The notes below the pieces were generated by a model. It had not been told where the DNA came from, did not search any database, and was given only the letters and a program-made list of their open reading frames with translations. From NCBI GenBank assembly GCA_015499995.1, contig JADNRV010000035.1, forward strand, positions 1 through 64,000: 64,000 nt of DNA, read 5' to 3'. Position 1 is the stretch's first letter; every line of letters begins with the position of its first letter. The DNA is from Flammula alnicola (lineage: Eukaryota; Basidiomycota; Agaricomycetes; Agaricales; Strophariaceae). The position numbers were made by a program, and so were the translations under genes. Shown here piece after piece: positions 33,602-46,816 of the stretch.

Positions 33602-33780
33602 TAACAGGCCGAAGATTTTTGCACCATGCGTTGAATATGCCATTTACTCTTCTTTTTTTACCTTCTTCTCGCTTTGTAATTATAATTTTTGATTCGACTA
33701 TGTTATTTATCTTGACTACCACAGGGTATACATACGTCCCACCTTCCAAGCTCATGGATACCAGGCGACACGATAGTGCA
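33602..33780 (+). pseudogene. Severed 3' exons of the long F-box gene (pair 2)
   Basis: Sequence right of the MITE (cgaagatttttgc at 33609) continues the exon that ends at 28694 in the paralogue. After an intron-like stretch, a block from about 33726 (ccaccttccaagctcatgg, ggcgacacgatag) matches the paralogue's last exon at 28785-28832. Confidence 0.6.
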
Positions 33781-36695
33781 GACCGCAATGATTTAAATTC
33801 GGAAGCTAGCCAACGACAACTACATCTAGATTCTATTCGCAGCGTGCGAGGGATTTAAGGATTACATAAGGTCGTTTCCCTCCAGGCACTCTTCCTGCCA
33901 ACTACTTGCCCCCAATATTATATTCGCTCACATCGATATCGTCACCGTGTCCTTCAAGCGATCATCGATCAGACTCAGCCGTGACCTTTCTATAGCGAGA
34001 ATTGTCGCCTAACTCAAACAGCACACAACGCCGCCTCCTCCCATCTGGTTTACCCGCTGTGCCTATGGAACTGCGCAGAACACTCGCGCCTTAACGAGAG
34101 CACTCGAGTAGCTTTGAAAATCCTTTTTAACCGTCCTGGTAGTAGACACCCGCTGCTTCTGAATCAGCGACATCACTCATAAATCCTGGTACATAACTGC
34201 TTACAGTGTGCAAAACAATATGCAAAACACTGTATTGCAAATTCGTCCTAGTAACCGGGCGTCGAGCTTTCCTGGACTACAGGTATGTTCTCATTTCCGG
34301 GGCTAGCTCTTCGCCGCGGACTCCACATCTATAGCCTACATATTCGGATTTGAACGTGGCTTGCGTCCCCTTGCGTTGCCTCAAGTCAATGAATCCAAAG
34401 TTCAAACACATGGGACGGGATTCAGTGTGGCGCATGAGGCCGCCTTGCAATTCTAACCGAGGCCAGATCAAGCGCCATATTCTTGAAGAAAACCTTTTGT
34501 GGACTTACACGACATAGCGCACGCTAGCCCACACGCTGTACTCGAGTCCGATATCTGATAGACGGTGAAGCGGTGATCATTGGTGGTTATGGTAGTTCTA
34601 AAAATAGTAGAGTTTTGTTGCACGGAACAATTTTGAAGGGAGAAATCACAAGATCCCACAGAAACCCAGAGTAAGTACGATTGTGTGAAAGGCAACGCTG
34701 GTTCCTGGACCTGAACAGCGCAGCCTCACAGGCGTTCGGCAAGCCGCAAGGCGATGCGGCAGCGGTACCGGTGGATGTAGATGTGATATTTATTATCTGA
34801 TATGTAGATCGTAATTATGGAATTTTAGCGAGCTGCGTATATGAAGCGTATATACCTCCGTGCCGAGTCCGCAGTCGCGCCTGAGGCGAGAGAACGCGAA
34901 CTATTCGAAGCGCTATGGCTGCGCCTTTATATATATACTCTATGATCAGGTTCGTCAATCGTCATCGGGTTTCAGCGTACATGGAAGGAAAGCAACGGTG
35001 AAAAAATGGGTCACTGAGAGCGAGTGCGGGAGCTGATCCATGCCATGCCTCATGTACCAACGCACAAATGAGAAAAAACCAGGGAAAGCACATTTTGCGG
35101 CGTTTTACTCATCAACAGTGTGAGTACTCAAGCTACTCAAGTACAATGGACGGCACCTTCCGGAGAGCAAGAATTACCGCGGCATGTAATTATAGCTTCC
35201 TTTGTTCTTGAGCTGCTGACTAGATGTAGGATAAGTAAGCGGCATGTAAAGGCACGCGTATTTCCTAGGCCTGCAGTGGCAGTATGGGATAGCGTCCGGT
35301 AGGTTTGCACGCTGCTTGAGGAGGGCAGGTTCTATTTTTGTAGTAGGAACGACCTTGAGGGATATTCGTGGAGGTGTCTTAAAATAAGACAGCGGTGAGA
35401 GGCCGTAACTTCGCTCTGAAGATACTATCCCCATTATGATTGGTGGACGAAAGAGGCTCGTTGTTTGTTATGATGGGTAAATATAAAGGTTCACCATAAG
35501 GATCCGCAGAGGCAAAGCCTTGAGCTCTGAGTCTGAAGGGAGGGGTTTCGACACTCTGCTGTTGTCATTGTTTGCTCGCTAAGCATCAGTATCATTGATT
35601 CATGCATACCGGTGATGCACTTACATCTACCGACAATGAATGGCATTTCAATGCGGTTAGGTGATTGGTGATTGGCGGTTGGCAGCCGTATGGGTGAAGC
35701 GGCTGCGCAACCGGGGCCGGTGATGATGCAATTTTGGAGTTCATTCGTACGTGCAGCGTCAGTCGATGCGTAGAGCGATAATTCTGAGACACTCGGGGAC
35801 CATTTTGTGTCACTGCATGCTGTCGGGGCTATGTGTCCGACTGGACGTACATTTGAACGACTGCGTCGGATGTCCGAGAATGAGCATGTCTCCAGCGGCG
35901 AGAAAGTGTATCTGGCAGCTCACCTTTTTTAAAATTATCCAAGGCGATCAGGTGGGCATGCCGCGTGCGGGAACACGTCATTGGTTGGCTGGAATTCTAG
36001 AACACGAAACGTCTTTGGGCCAGCTTTCGGGTGAGGTCTCCACTCAGAGTGACGACAGCATGAGTTAGAGTTATCTGATAGCATGTCGCATGATGGGCCG
36101 CGCGCACTCGGATTGAAGAATTCCCCAAGGTGAAAGCAATAAAACAGAAATATACATTGGCGGTTGATTGATAGAAAATACACCCGGCGATGCGGCGGTG
36201 GATACGCATCTGCCAAATGCGTTCTCGTAGAAACCGGGGAAGGGCGCTAGGCCGACTGCCGGCCGACATATTGACCGACGAAGATTTGATCTAGTCCGAC
36301 CTAGGACTCTTAGACCCCTGACGAAGAGAGTGTATTTTTCAAAAAAGCTAGCTCTCTGCACAGTTCAAGGGGGCCTTAGGATTATTTTTTTAAGGACGAT
36401 GAGAACGGTGGACGGCATGTGTGAACAGCAGCTAAATTGAGTTGACGGGACAAGAGACGAAAAGGGAAGATTGAAACTCCGCTTGGGGCTAGCATGACTG
36501 ACGAATTGCCATTTCGTCCTTGTTATCCTCCACCCCCCTCCTACTCATTTTTTTACAACCTGGGTTTCTTTCTGTGTTCCCCGCCGCGCGACGGGTCCCA
36601 TAGATTGTCTCTTCGTCTTTGGCGTCGTAATTCACTCCTTTATATCCCCAATTCGCCACCCAAATGCTGTACCTGACCTCTGATGACTTTCCTAT
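33781..36695. other. Long intergenic region
   Basis: The first 330 bases are the duplicated 3' flank of pair 2 (about 34030-34110 matches 29050-29140). The rest has only short ORFs without recognisable motifs. I see nothing identifiable at 34200-36600. The final stretch is pyrimidine-rich upstream of the glycosyltransferase. Confidence 0.45.
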
Positions 36696-38484
36696 ATGTA
36701 TGTACCCCATTTCAGCCTTTCACTCTTTGCGATTTTTCTCATCATTTCCCCGCCAATAGTCGTCCCTTTTGGTGTCATCGGGTGAGCAAGGCGGGCGGGC
36801 TTTGAAGCAAGGCGGGATGGCTAACAAAATTCTGCAGATTCTACCGTTACCTATGGTACCTAATACGTCTGGCAGCCGCGACGACATATCGCCCAATCCC
36901 ATTGCCTGAAAATCCAACATATATTGCCTCAGAAGATGTCACCATCATTGTACCCACCATTGACGCAGGAGAGGAGTTCAAGGAAGCCGCCAATAGCTGG
37001 CTTGTTGGCAAACCCAAGGAAATCCTCATCATCACTGAGGAAAAAATGCTCGGTCCTCTACAAGATCTCGCCAACCAGGTCGACCCAGAGCGTATACGGT
37101 CCTTACCGTTCCGTTCGCCAACAAGCGGCTGCAGATGAGCCACGGCATCAAGAACACTACAACCGACATCATCGTGTTCGCAGACGATGACGCTATATGG
37201 CCACCCACGATGCTTCCGTATGTGCTGGCGTGCTTCGAGGACCAGAAGGTCGGTGGCGTGGGCACAAGTCAGCGTGTGCAGTCGGTGGGTAGCAGGATGA
37301 CGGTCTGGGAAGTCCTCGCCGCCTTCCGTCTCACAATTCGAAACATCGAAATTGCGTCTTCGACCCACATTGATGGCGGTTTACCCTGTCTCTCCGGACG
37401 CACGGCGGCTTATAGGACCGTCATCCTCAAGGACCCCGATTTCTTGCACGGTTTTACACACGATTATTGGTTGGGCAAATACCAGCTCAACTCGGGTGAC
37501 GACAAATTTTTGACTCGCTGGATGGTCAGCCACGGATGGAACACTTATGTGCAATGCTGCAAGGAGGTGGAACTTCTATCGACTATGAAACCTAATTGGC
37601 GATTCCTCAAACAGGTCCTCCGGTGGACACGAAATACCTGGCGTTCGGATCTACGCAGTCTCTTCATGGAGAGACATATATGGACATCCCATCCTTACGT
37701 CGCTTATACTATGGTAAGAGTTTCCTTCCTGCCTTGCCCCTGAGTCGTCCGAGCTAATTTGCGTCTTCAGGTGGACAAACTCTTTAATCCTCTCACGCTC
37801 CTCGTCGGGCCATGTCTTGTGTCGTATCTCATGTACAAAAGCACAATTCCAGTCGACCAGGGCGGTTATCATCTTCCGTGGTGGTAAGCATTTTTTTTGC
37901 CTCTCAGTTATGGCACCGCCTTATTCGCTTCCTACAGGAACATCCTACTGTCGTACTTTGTGTGGCTATCGGCGACACGTACTCTCAAGCTTATGCCTCA
38001 TCTTTGGCACCAGCCAGAGCACATTATCTACGTCCCAGCGTTCATTCTTTTGGATACTACTTCGCCATCATGAAAATTTACGCCCTCTGCACATTACACG
38101 AGGTATGTCAACTAAGCTTCCGCCAAGCAGGAGTCGACAAATTCTAACCATTGTTATTTTAATTGCTTTTGCTTCATGTAGACTGGCTGGGGCACCCGTG
38201 CCGGAATTGGTGATGCTTCTGCTGCCACTGCTGCCCTCGCTGCGCAGGACAAGATGCAAGACGAGAAGAACAACAATCCGTATCAGCAGCAACGGTCGTA
38301 CAGCGTCAATGAGGCCTCGCCCTTCGCCGATGAGCCCTCACCGTACCGAGACGACCCTAATACGCCTTCCTCCGCGACGCCGATCTTCTCTACGCGGCAC
38401 ACGGGGCGGAAGGCGAGCGTTGGCCACCGGCGGAGGGCCGTCGAGGACGATGGCGTCGAGTTGCAGGTCGGGTTTGCGAGATGA
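36696..38484 (+). CDS. Cps1-like family 2 glycosyltransferase, two single-base frameshifts
   Basis: This is a membrane-bound processive GT2 enzyme of the kind related to hyaluronan, chitin and cellulose synthases; the closest fungal type I recognise is Cps1. Exons are 36696-36781, 36838-37713, 37771-37883, 37938-38102 and 38182-38484. Exon 1 encodes a membrane anchor (LFAIFLIISPPIVVPFG). Exon 2 has the nucleotide-sugar blocks VTIIVPTID and IIVFADDDAIWPP, GTSQRV, then SGDDKFLTRW and QVLRW (the QxxRW motif). Later exons have membrane segments, then KIYALCTLHE/TGWGTRAG and a Ser/Pro-rich cytosolic tail. The frame is lost near 37097 (after ERIR) and near 38050 (in ctttt); one added base at each site would restore perfect family order. 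Assembly error or recent inactivation. Confidence 0.82.
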
Positions 38485-41078
38485 GAAGGAGAAGGCCGAC
38501 GACGGCACGGCGTGTGATTGCGTTTGCGGCGATGTGGGTGTTGGTTCGAGTGGCGGGGTGTGGGAGATGATCGGACGGAGGTTGTTGTCGTTGTTGGTGA
38601 AGCGTCGATCAGATTGGACTTGGACTCGGTGCTTGCTTGGTGGTATCCTTGGTGGCTGAATGAAGGGAGCATGGATGAGGGTGGATGAAAGAAGGTGAGG
38701 AGGAGGAGAGCGGACATTAGAGCTTCGTCGTCTGGAAGGAGAGGTGTCATGTCAAATATCTTGGGGGTGGACCGGGACGTTCGACCGCGTGCTCAGGCTG
38801 AACTTTGTATTCCAACTTCGCCCCCCTACCCTCCTTTCGTCGGTCACTCTCCTTTTTTTCCCTTTCATTTCTTTCATTCCTTCTTTTTCGTCTCTTTCGT
38901 TCTAGACCATGCTGCCTTCGGCGAGCGAGGCATTCGTATTTATTTTCTTTTTGCCTCCTGGACGGACGTCCTTTTTCTTTTCTTTTCAGGCTTCTTTCTA
39001 TTCGACTTCAACTTCTTGGACTTTTCTTTTCTCTCCCATTTTTTTTCGCCCTTGCGAACGAATATTCTACACCACACCACACCACACAAAAACGCATGAC
39101 ATTCGTCGGGCACCCCTTCTTCCCTTTTTCCCTTCTCCCATACGACGTATCTTGTCTCTCAGATTATGTTTCCTGCATCACGATCCAACCGATACCCCCA
39201 ACCCATAGTAAACATAAATTCGCATCCGGCCGCATACATATAGTATATCCCCTCCACCTCGTCATGCCCCCTAGCCACCCATCTCGTAAAGCCCTCCAGT
39301 CCGTATACGCATCGTACTTTATTCCTTTAGCCTATCATCGCACAGCACAGCACCACAGCCAGCCGCTAGCAGAGCGCGAACTCGAAACTCCCAGCACTTG
39401 GACTACGTAATACCTTGTTACTATTATTCATTTCCTTTTTTTCACTCCTCTCATGATTCAGATCAAGTGCTATAGAGCGAATGTTCGATGGAACTGCTTA
39501 GTTTGTCAATGAGCCTCTGGATCGCAGGCTACGCAGGTTAGACTCGATGTAATTATTACGGCTTGCGAATTGGCTCAAGCTTGTGGGTAAATACGTCACT
39601 TTCGAAACGACTGTTGGCCTGCCAGCTGTGTACGTAGACCTGTCCGTTATGCCTGTCTGTGTCCGCCGTTGCACAACACTGGCCGGTCCTGCGGCGCCCT
39701 TGAGCGAGTGTCATTTCTCGGATACGCATGCGGCGGCATAAGTACTCTATGATGCTGAATCACTGATCTTGTTTGAATGTTTGACAGACGCAGAGAAGAT
39801 TTCTCATGGGCCATCATCATATCATGCATTTTATAATTATTCTTGGTTACGGTGGATTCCCATGACGCCCAAAAATAGTGCGCGTATATATGCAGGTTTT
39901 CTGCCATGTTGAGATGAGAACACTTCTGAACGCTTGGGAATTCTATTTCATTGCGCAATAGTATGCCTCAGATGCTGAGCCTGGGGATCCAGGTTTTTGA
40001 AGTTAAAAATGTCAGGTCTTCTCAGTGTCTGTTATTTTTGAATTACTCAAAATACTCTCGTAACTGCGAGCGCTATTTTCGGCACCCGGGCGTTCGGCAG
40101 AAACGTTGGATTCTGGGAACTTGTTTCGATAGAACGTGCGTATGTATATAAGGATACGTGTTCCAAGCAGTTGGCTGTTTTTTTTTAGAACGCAACAGTT
40201 GTCGAGAATAGAATGCTGTTGAGAGTTGGGAGTGTGTCGGCAGCAGTGCCGCAGCACTTTCACCGCCAACCAAATGGCTGGTACCCAGGTGGGTTCTTAC
40301 CATCCCTCGGGCCGTCTTTATAAGTCAGATGTTCTCCTCGTTTATTTCCATAGGGAATGGTGCATAGACAAGGCAAAGGATAAGGTGGCAAGGAGTCAAA
40401 TCAGTTTGTAGGAAGTACAGGTTCAGTATCTGATAAGATTGATCATCATCATAGGTACTTAGAATGATCTCACGCCCTCGAGCACCCCTTAATTCTGCAT
40501 CGCTTATGACCACACTTTGGACGATATAGTTATTTCTCGCACCTTTTCTTCCTCACTTATGTCGAGAGATTTAAGGGCCTGGACCGGGCCCTTGCCTTAA
40601 GAGGCTAAGCGGTCACATCATTTGATGTCATCTTTGATGGCGATCATCGGCATGTCTCGGCTGTCCCCATCACATCACGTTCCGTCACCCTCTCGGCCTC
40701 GGGCGGAGCGGTTTGGCTGCGCTCGCCTGCGCTCGCGCTTCGGTTTCGGACTCCGACCGAGACGTGACCCAATTCAGGTCCTTCTGGATCCGTCGATCAT
40801 CCGCCGGAGCGGGCGCGCTGACGCGCGCTCTTTACTGTACCTCCGCGTCTCGCTCGCAGGTGGACGCTCGGTGGACGCTCCCTCCCTGCGCCTCCCTCCC
40901 CTCAGCGCTCCCTCCCGTAAAATAGGTAGTTAGGTGTAAATAAATGTGCTTAATTTAATTATGAGCTCTCCGAGGCTGATTTCACATGTCCGGACATGGT
41001 TAGACACATCCCGAGGGTTGGATTTAAGGAAATTTCAGGAAAGTGACGATTATCGCGGGTAAAGCAGTTATCTCGTTA

Positions 41079-41135
41079 GATTTAACACGATTTAACACGA
41101 TTTAAGGCGGATCACACACGGATCACACACGGAAC
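41079..41135. repeat. Short tandem repeats
   Basis: gatttaacac is repeated in tandem, followed directly by two copies of cggatcacaca. Similar atttaac-type units recur at about 41726-41745. Confidence 0.7.
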
Positions 41136-41300
41136 ACGGAGCGTGGGGCTCGGGAAAAAAGCCAGCCTGCTTTTTGCTCGGTTGCCAGCACGGACCCTTA
41201 CTTTGCTCACCCTTGATGCTGATTTCGAGCCAGTCTGGCTCGATCTCTCTCGTGAATATCCCGCGCACTGTATGGTGCCCTGGAAGTTATTTTTGGTCTG

Positions 41301-41349
41301 TTTTGCAGCGGGCCTTTAGATTCTATTTTGCAGTGGGCCTTTAGATTCT
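41301..41349. repeat. 25-bp-period direct repeat
   Basis: Units 41301-41324 and 41326-41349 are the same 24 bases with one mismatch (core gggcctttagattct). Confidence 0.8.
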
Positions 41350-41974
41350 GCGGTATGTAGAGGCTTAATCTCCCTTCTCACCCAACTTAAAAAATTAATT
41401 GAGCCTGTGTAGACTGTGTAGTCTACATCTAAGTAATTTAATAAAGACCCTGGCATGAAACTCATAGATTCTGACCTTTTGCACTCAAAAGTGTAATTTT
41501 TTTCTGTGTCTACTTCTTATTTCACATTTAAAAATAATTACAATTGATTTTCTCATATAATCTACCGCAGAAACCTCGATGAAGTCTTCGCGCACATGCT
41601 GCTGACCTTTGCCTGACTTGCTCGAGCCTAATCCGGCTTACAGGCCGTGGTTCATCGCTTCGCACTCGCTTAGGCTCGCTTAGCGCGTCGAACCCTGGTC
41701 ACATCACATAGATCCTGATCTATGATTTAACAGGATTTAACCCGATCCTTAAATCTTAGCGATTCTAAGGACTTATTGAAGCTTCGAGGCACTATACCCA
41801 TAAATTATTGCTGAGACCTCTACGTTGTTCTTTCAGGTGAGTCTTAAGTCTGTCGTGTATTCCGCTCTAAACGCGTAAATTCTAGATGGAAGTGTTGACG
41901 AGGCGAGCAATTTTCTCAGCAATAATTTCTCGAGATGAGATGGTCTGACATGGAATGCCGCCTTCAGACTGCGA

Positions 41975-44213
41975 ATGACCACCGCGGCGCAACTGAAAGC
42001 AAAGGTTACGAAAAGGAAGGAACCTTTGCATCAGGAAGCAAGCCTGAGCGACTTGCCTGAACTCAAGCTTCCAGATTCACCCGTATCACACCTCCTTCTT
42101 TCAAACATGGCCCCTTCCGACTCTGAAATCATTCTTACCCATCGTGCTATTCAAGAGGCAGAGGTAGCGCTGTGGAATTTCTTCCAACACGCGGAGGAGA
42201 AAATTGCAGCTGAGCACAGCCGTCCGTTGAAGGAAACAGAGATACAACAGCACCATATCGAAGAGGCTGCTCGGTTTATTCACCAGCATAATTCGCTTCT
42301 TTCACCAATACGGCGACTCCCGATTGAGATCCTACAGGAAATCATCATTTGGGCTACTGTTGGTCAACTAATTAAACGAGTGGACGAACTTAGATGGGAA
42401 CTTTCCCAAGTATGCCGATCATGGAGGGCAACAACATTGTCTATATCCATGCTCTGGAAATCTCTTCCCGTTATCGAGCTTACCACATCTCAAGAACGAA
42501 CTCGACGTCAAATCGAATCTCTCAACGAACTACTTCGACGATCCGGACAGGCGCCAATCGTTGTCTACATTAATTCCTCGCAATCTCCTACCTTCGAAAT
42601 CAGCACGCACCCCGTTCTAGACCTCCTCGTTCGACATTCCGAACGATGGAAAATGCTGAATGTTTCCTTGGCCCCCGTCGCCCTCAGCGGCCTGCGCGCA
42701 GTCAAAGGACGCCTTCCATTGCTCGAGGTCTTGGGCATACATATACGATCCCGAGGCAGACTTGCATCGGAATCCCTCGACATGTTTGAAGTTGCTCCTC
42801 AACTTCGCAGAATTCACACGAGCGGAACTCTTCGACAAGACCTCCGGTTGCCGTATTCGCAGCTTGTGCATTACAAACACCTCTGGATCACCCCATTTCA
42901 ACTGACCCACGTGGTCGCCTGTTCCGCGTTGGAATCCCTTATGATCAGTGAACTGTCCAATTATATCGTCTTTCCAGATGTGACTATTCCTCGCCTTAAG
43001 AAACTCGAGGTTATCTTCAAACACATCCCAGATGTGGTCGCGCCGACTTTAAACTGCTTTGACCATCTCAAACTCCCGGATATCGAAGAACTCACAGTTG
43101 CAGTGTCTGTCTCATACCCCAGCCTCTTGCCTACCCTCACTTCCATGATATCAAACTCCCGTACTCCGTGTCGGCTGAAAATACTACGCATTCGAGCGGA
43201 ACTCATGGAGCCGGGCGAGTTAACCACACTGCTTGGGCTGACACCGGCGCTTGTCAGTCTCGATACTACAATGCCACCCCCTATCGATATCAACAATCTC
43301 GTGTCAAGAGAGGGCCGTAATCCCCCGGTGCCTATGCTGGAGACTTGCAAGTTCCATTTGGGGAGTGTTGTCGGTCGATTCCTCAGTAGCGATACGCACA
43401 GTGCGTTGAACGAGCTCGCAGCTTCGCGCTGCGAACTTGGGAGCAACGTCACGAACACAGACGTACTTCTTCCTCACGAATGTCGGCAACTGAAAAACTT
43501 GTGTGTGTATTCGCATTCCGAAATGATCGAGGACTCTCCATGGAGTCATTTCAAGCAAGGACAGCTGGAGAACTGGGCCCCGAACCCGATTTCGATTCAG
43601 TTGAATAAGCTCAGATCGCAGCTTCACGCTGAGCTTCCTGAGCTCATTTCCCGCACGCCAAAACGCGCTGGGTTGTTCCCCAAGAAATGGACCGAAAAAA
43701 TGGGCAAGATCTTCGACGCCATCGAGAGTATTCACATCGAAAATCCTCGGCATATATACGTGCGTGCTCTTGAGATTATTCATCCTCGTCTTATATTTAT
43801 TGCTTTCTCATGGCGCCTGTAGGTGTCCCGCATTCACCTTTCTCTCAAAATTCTTAGCGAAATGCAATATGACAGGGATTCCGAAAAAGATGGTTTCTGT
43901 CAGCGGGCAAAAGCTATCCTGCGAACTTGGGAGCCACTTTTCTTGGAAGACCTTTCAGTCATCCACTGGAGCTTTCAAGGACCATATTCTACGGGCTACG
44001 TTCCGAGTCATGATGGTACTTTGACTTCTTGCGGCGTCGGCTGTGTGACTGATTCTTCTTGTAGGTATCAGAACATCTCCAGATGCTCTGCAGGTTGTTT
44101 ATGGGCTCGAAAATAAGATGAGAAAGGATGACGTCCTTTGGCCTATCGATATAGGATGCTACGGTGTGGCACTCAATTGGCCATTCGAACTTTATTTTGC
44201 ACCACCAATTTGA
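41975..44213 (+). CDS. Long F-box protein (708 aa)
   Basis: Exons 41975-43759, 43823-44015 and 44065-44213 join in frame to 708 aa. The N-terminal 100 residues are charged and helical (SDSEIILTHRAIQEAEVAL). The F-box reads SPIRRLPIEILQEIIIWA, followed by WELSQVCRSWRATTLSIS and LWKSLPVI. The rest is a leucine-rich region of irregular repeats with the family markers LDMFEVAPQLR, VPMLETCKF and ASRCEL. The C-terminal exons read HLSLKILSEMQ and ISRTSPDALQVVYG-like sequence, the same architecture as the gene at 44573. Start: first ATG of the open frame. Family inference: SCF adaptor. Confidence 0.82.
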
Positions 44214-44572
44214 TATATCTACGCTCATTAGCAACTCGTACAGGCTACGGCACGATGACTAGATACTACATATTCGTTTATTCGATGATTATGGGATGGA
44301 TAGTTATCTGATAAGGTGATAAGATGTTCTCCCACACACGCCAAATACAGCCTTGGCCAAGCTTTTGTGTCAATCCTGTTGTCACTTGAACACCATCGAC
44401 GCCTTCAGGTCGCTATAGGTCGGTTTCAGACGTTTTTCCATCCCTACTCTAAAACGAGGTTACTATACCCTACACCTTCACACTCGCAAGCACGACATGT
44501 ATTTTTGGTTGCAGGTAAGCCTTATTTCATAATACGTTTCCTCGTTTTCTCTACTCACATACGGGCGGCTAG
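44214..44572. other. Intergenic region between tandem F-box genes
   Basis: 359 bp holding the 3' end of the first and the promoter of the second gene. No clear element. Confidence 0.5.
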
Positions 44573-46816
44573 ATGAAATGCTTGACTGTGAGGCTAGCAA
44601 TTGTCTCGACCAAGCTTTCTATCAGACGGGCGCTGCTAATACGGAAGGCACGATGGAGAGTCAAGCTAGTCAGAGCCCAAATAAAAGCAAGACTCACGAA
44701 ACGGAAAGCAGTAAAGGCGGCAAAAGACTTAATCATACCCTCGTTGCCAGGAGTTTCCAAGCTCAAACTTCCAGAGCCGCCAGCACCCCATCTCCTCTCC
44801 TCCAATCTGCCACCTTCCGACTCTGAAATTATCCTTGTCCAGAAGGCTATCAGGGAAGCAGAGGCAACAGAGTCGCAGCTGAAGCAAAAGCTGGTAGAGA
44901 GGATTGCTGCTGGGCAGAGCAGTCGCGGTTGGGAAACTGTGACAAGGCATAAAATCGGACAGGCCGCACGGTTCATTCATCAACACAAGGGTATCCTTTC
45001 GCCCATACGCCGGATTCCTCTCGAAATTCTACAAGAAATATTCATTTGGGCCACTCCTACCGTCCGAGTGCATACTCGATGGCGACCGATATCGGAGCTT
45101 CCATGGGAGTTTGCCCAAGTGTCACAGCCTTGGAGAGCGAGCGCGCTCTCGATATCTATGCTTTGGAACCACCTGCCAGCGATTCAGCTGAAGAGGTCGC
45201 GAGCAAAAACAAGACGTCAAGTCGAGTGCCTTAACGAACTACTGCGGCGTTCTGGAGAGGCCCCACTCGACATATACATCCATTCATCTTCCTTTGAAGG
45301 CGACACACACCCAGTCATAGATACCCTCGTTCGACATTCCGAAAGGTGGCAAATCCTCAGCATTGACTCGACTTCTTTCGCCATAGCTGCCTTTCGCCCG
45401 GCCAAAGGACGCCTCTCGTCACTCAAGATCTTGACGCTGCAGACACATTCGAGGTCCACTGATGCAATGCCGCCAACGCTGGACATGTTCGAAGTTGCTC
45501 CACAGCTTCGAGCAGTTTATATGAGTGGCCATTTGCCTGACCTCAAGCTGCCATTTTCACAGCTGGTACACTACAAGGAACGGATGGTCACGACAAATCG
45601 AATAAACCAAGTGGCTGCCTCTTCCTTACTCGAATCTCTCACCATCCTGGAACTGTCTGATGATACCATTTTCCCAGATGTGACTATTCCCCACCTCGTT
45701 AAACTCCAGGTCAAATTTCATTATAGGTCAAGAACAGACTGTTTTGACCACCTCACGCTCCCAGCTATTGAAGAAATCAAGATAGTATCGTGGGGAGGAA
45801 ATCTGATAGCAAGCCTGATTTCGATGCTATCGCGCTCGGATACCCCTTGTCCGCTGAAGACGCTAAGTGTTCGAACGGAATCCATAGAACCGGACAATCT
45901 CACAACACTCCTGAAACTCACGCCGGCGCTCGTCAGCCTGGACACGACAATACCATTTTTCCATGCCGATATCGCCAATCTCGCGACGAGAGAGGGCCAC
46001 CAGCCTCTAGTGCCGATGCTGGAGACTTGTAAATTTTATCTCGAAGACGTTGCCACTCGACAGACAACGCAGGCCTTGAACGATCTCGCTGCTTCCCGCT
46101 GCGAACTGGCGAACGATTCCGCTGCGACGGAAATGCTTCTTCCAGGCGAACTTCGGCCTCTGAAATCCCTCTCCGTCTATTTCGACGGCTCTCCGTGGAG
46201 TCATCTTCAGCAAGCAGAATTCGAGAACTGGAATGCGACGACTAGTTCCACTCGGCTGACCATTCTCAAGGCGCAGCTATCATGGAGATTCCTGAGATCG
46301 TTACTGCTCGTCCAGCGCGCACGAAGGCATTCAACAGGAAATGGATGGAGAGAGTTGGCGCGATCCTCGATAGCATCGAGGATTTCCCGCTCGAGGATCC
46401 GAATGATGTTTATGTTCGTGATTTGCAGCCTCTCTTCGCTCTATATGTAGCTAACGTCGCGTCTAGGTCGCTGGCATACACTTCTCCCTCAAACACCTCA
46501 GTGAGATGAAATATCCAACGGTCGGACGCAAATGCTTCTGCCGGCGAGCAAAAGATATCCTGGAAAAATGGCACCCACTATTTCTGGAAAATCTTCCGCG
46601 TCGCCATTGGACCTTCCAGGGACCGTATTCCATGGTTTATGTTTCAGGAAGTGATCGTGCGTATTTCGACATCTGTTGAACGGTATTCCATGACTAACTG
46701 TGCGTTCTTTTGCAGCTATCCGGACGTCTCCGGATGCGTTGGATATCGTGTATGGGCTTAAAGATGAGACGACTTTCCCGTCTGTGTTCTGGCCGATGTT
46801 TATGTCCCATCCGTAG
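44573..46816 (+). CDS. Long F-box protein, tandem paralogue with one frameshift
   Basis: Exons 44573-46413, 46467-46656 and 46716-46816. The protein follows the neighbour at 41975 throughout: PPSDSEIILVQKAIREAEAT, F-box SPIRRIPLEILQEIFIWA, WEFAQVSQPWRASALSIS, LDMFEVAPQLR, VPMLETCKF, AASRCEL. At about 46277-46283 (gctatcatgg) the frame slips by one base. The unshifted frame ends at 46450 with unrelated sequence, whereas the shifted frame continues as the conserved AFNRKWMERVGAILDSIE, HFSLKHLSEMK and RTSPDALDIVYGLKD to a stop at 46814-46816. So either one base is missing from the assembly or the gene was recently truncated by about 160 residues. The open 625-residue frame could still make an F-box plus LRR protein. 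Confidence 0.75.

Larger units (their letters stand above)
38485..41974. other. Long intergenic region
   Basis: 38800-39070 is strongly C/T-rich, probably 3' UTR of the glycosyltransferase. Nothing is recognised at 39100-40560. 40650-40930 is GC-rich and unlike its surroundings. 41070-41350 holds short tandem repeats. No gene could be supported. Confidence 0.45.

Noticed and set aside
38805..39410. 201-codon open frame in the pyrimidine-rich tract
   Set aside because: The composition (runs of Phe, Ser, Leu) comes from the C/T-rich DNA; overlapping frames look the same.
41640..41700. tRNA-like B-box (gtcgaaccctgg on the minus strand reading)
   Set aside because: No cloverleaf could be built around it.
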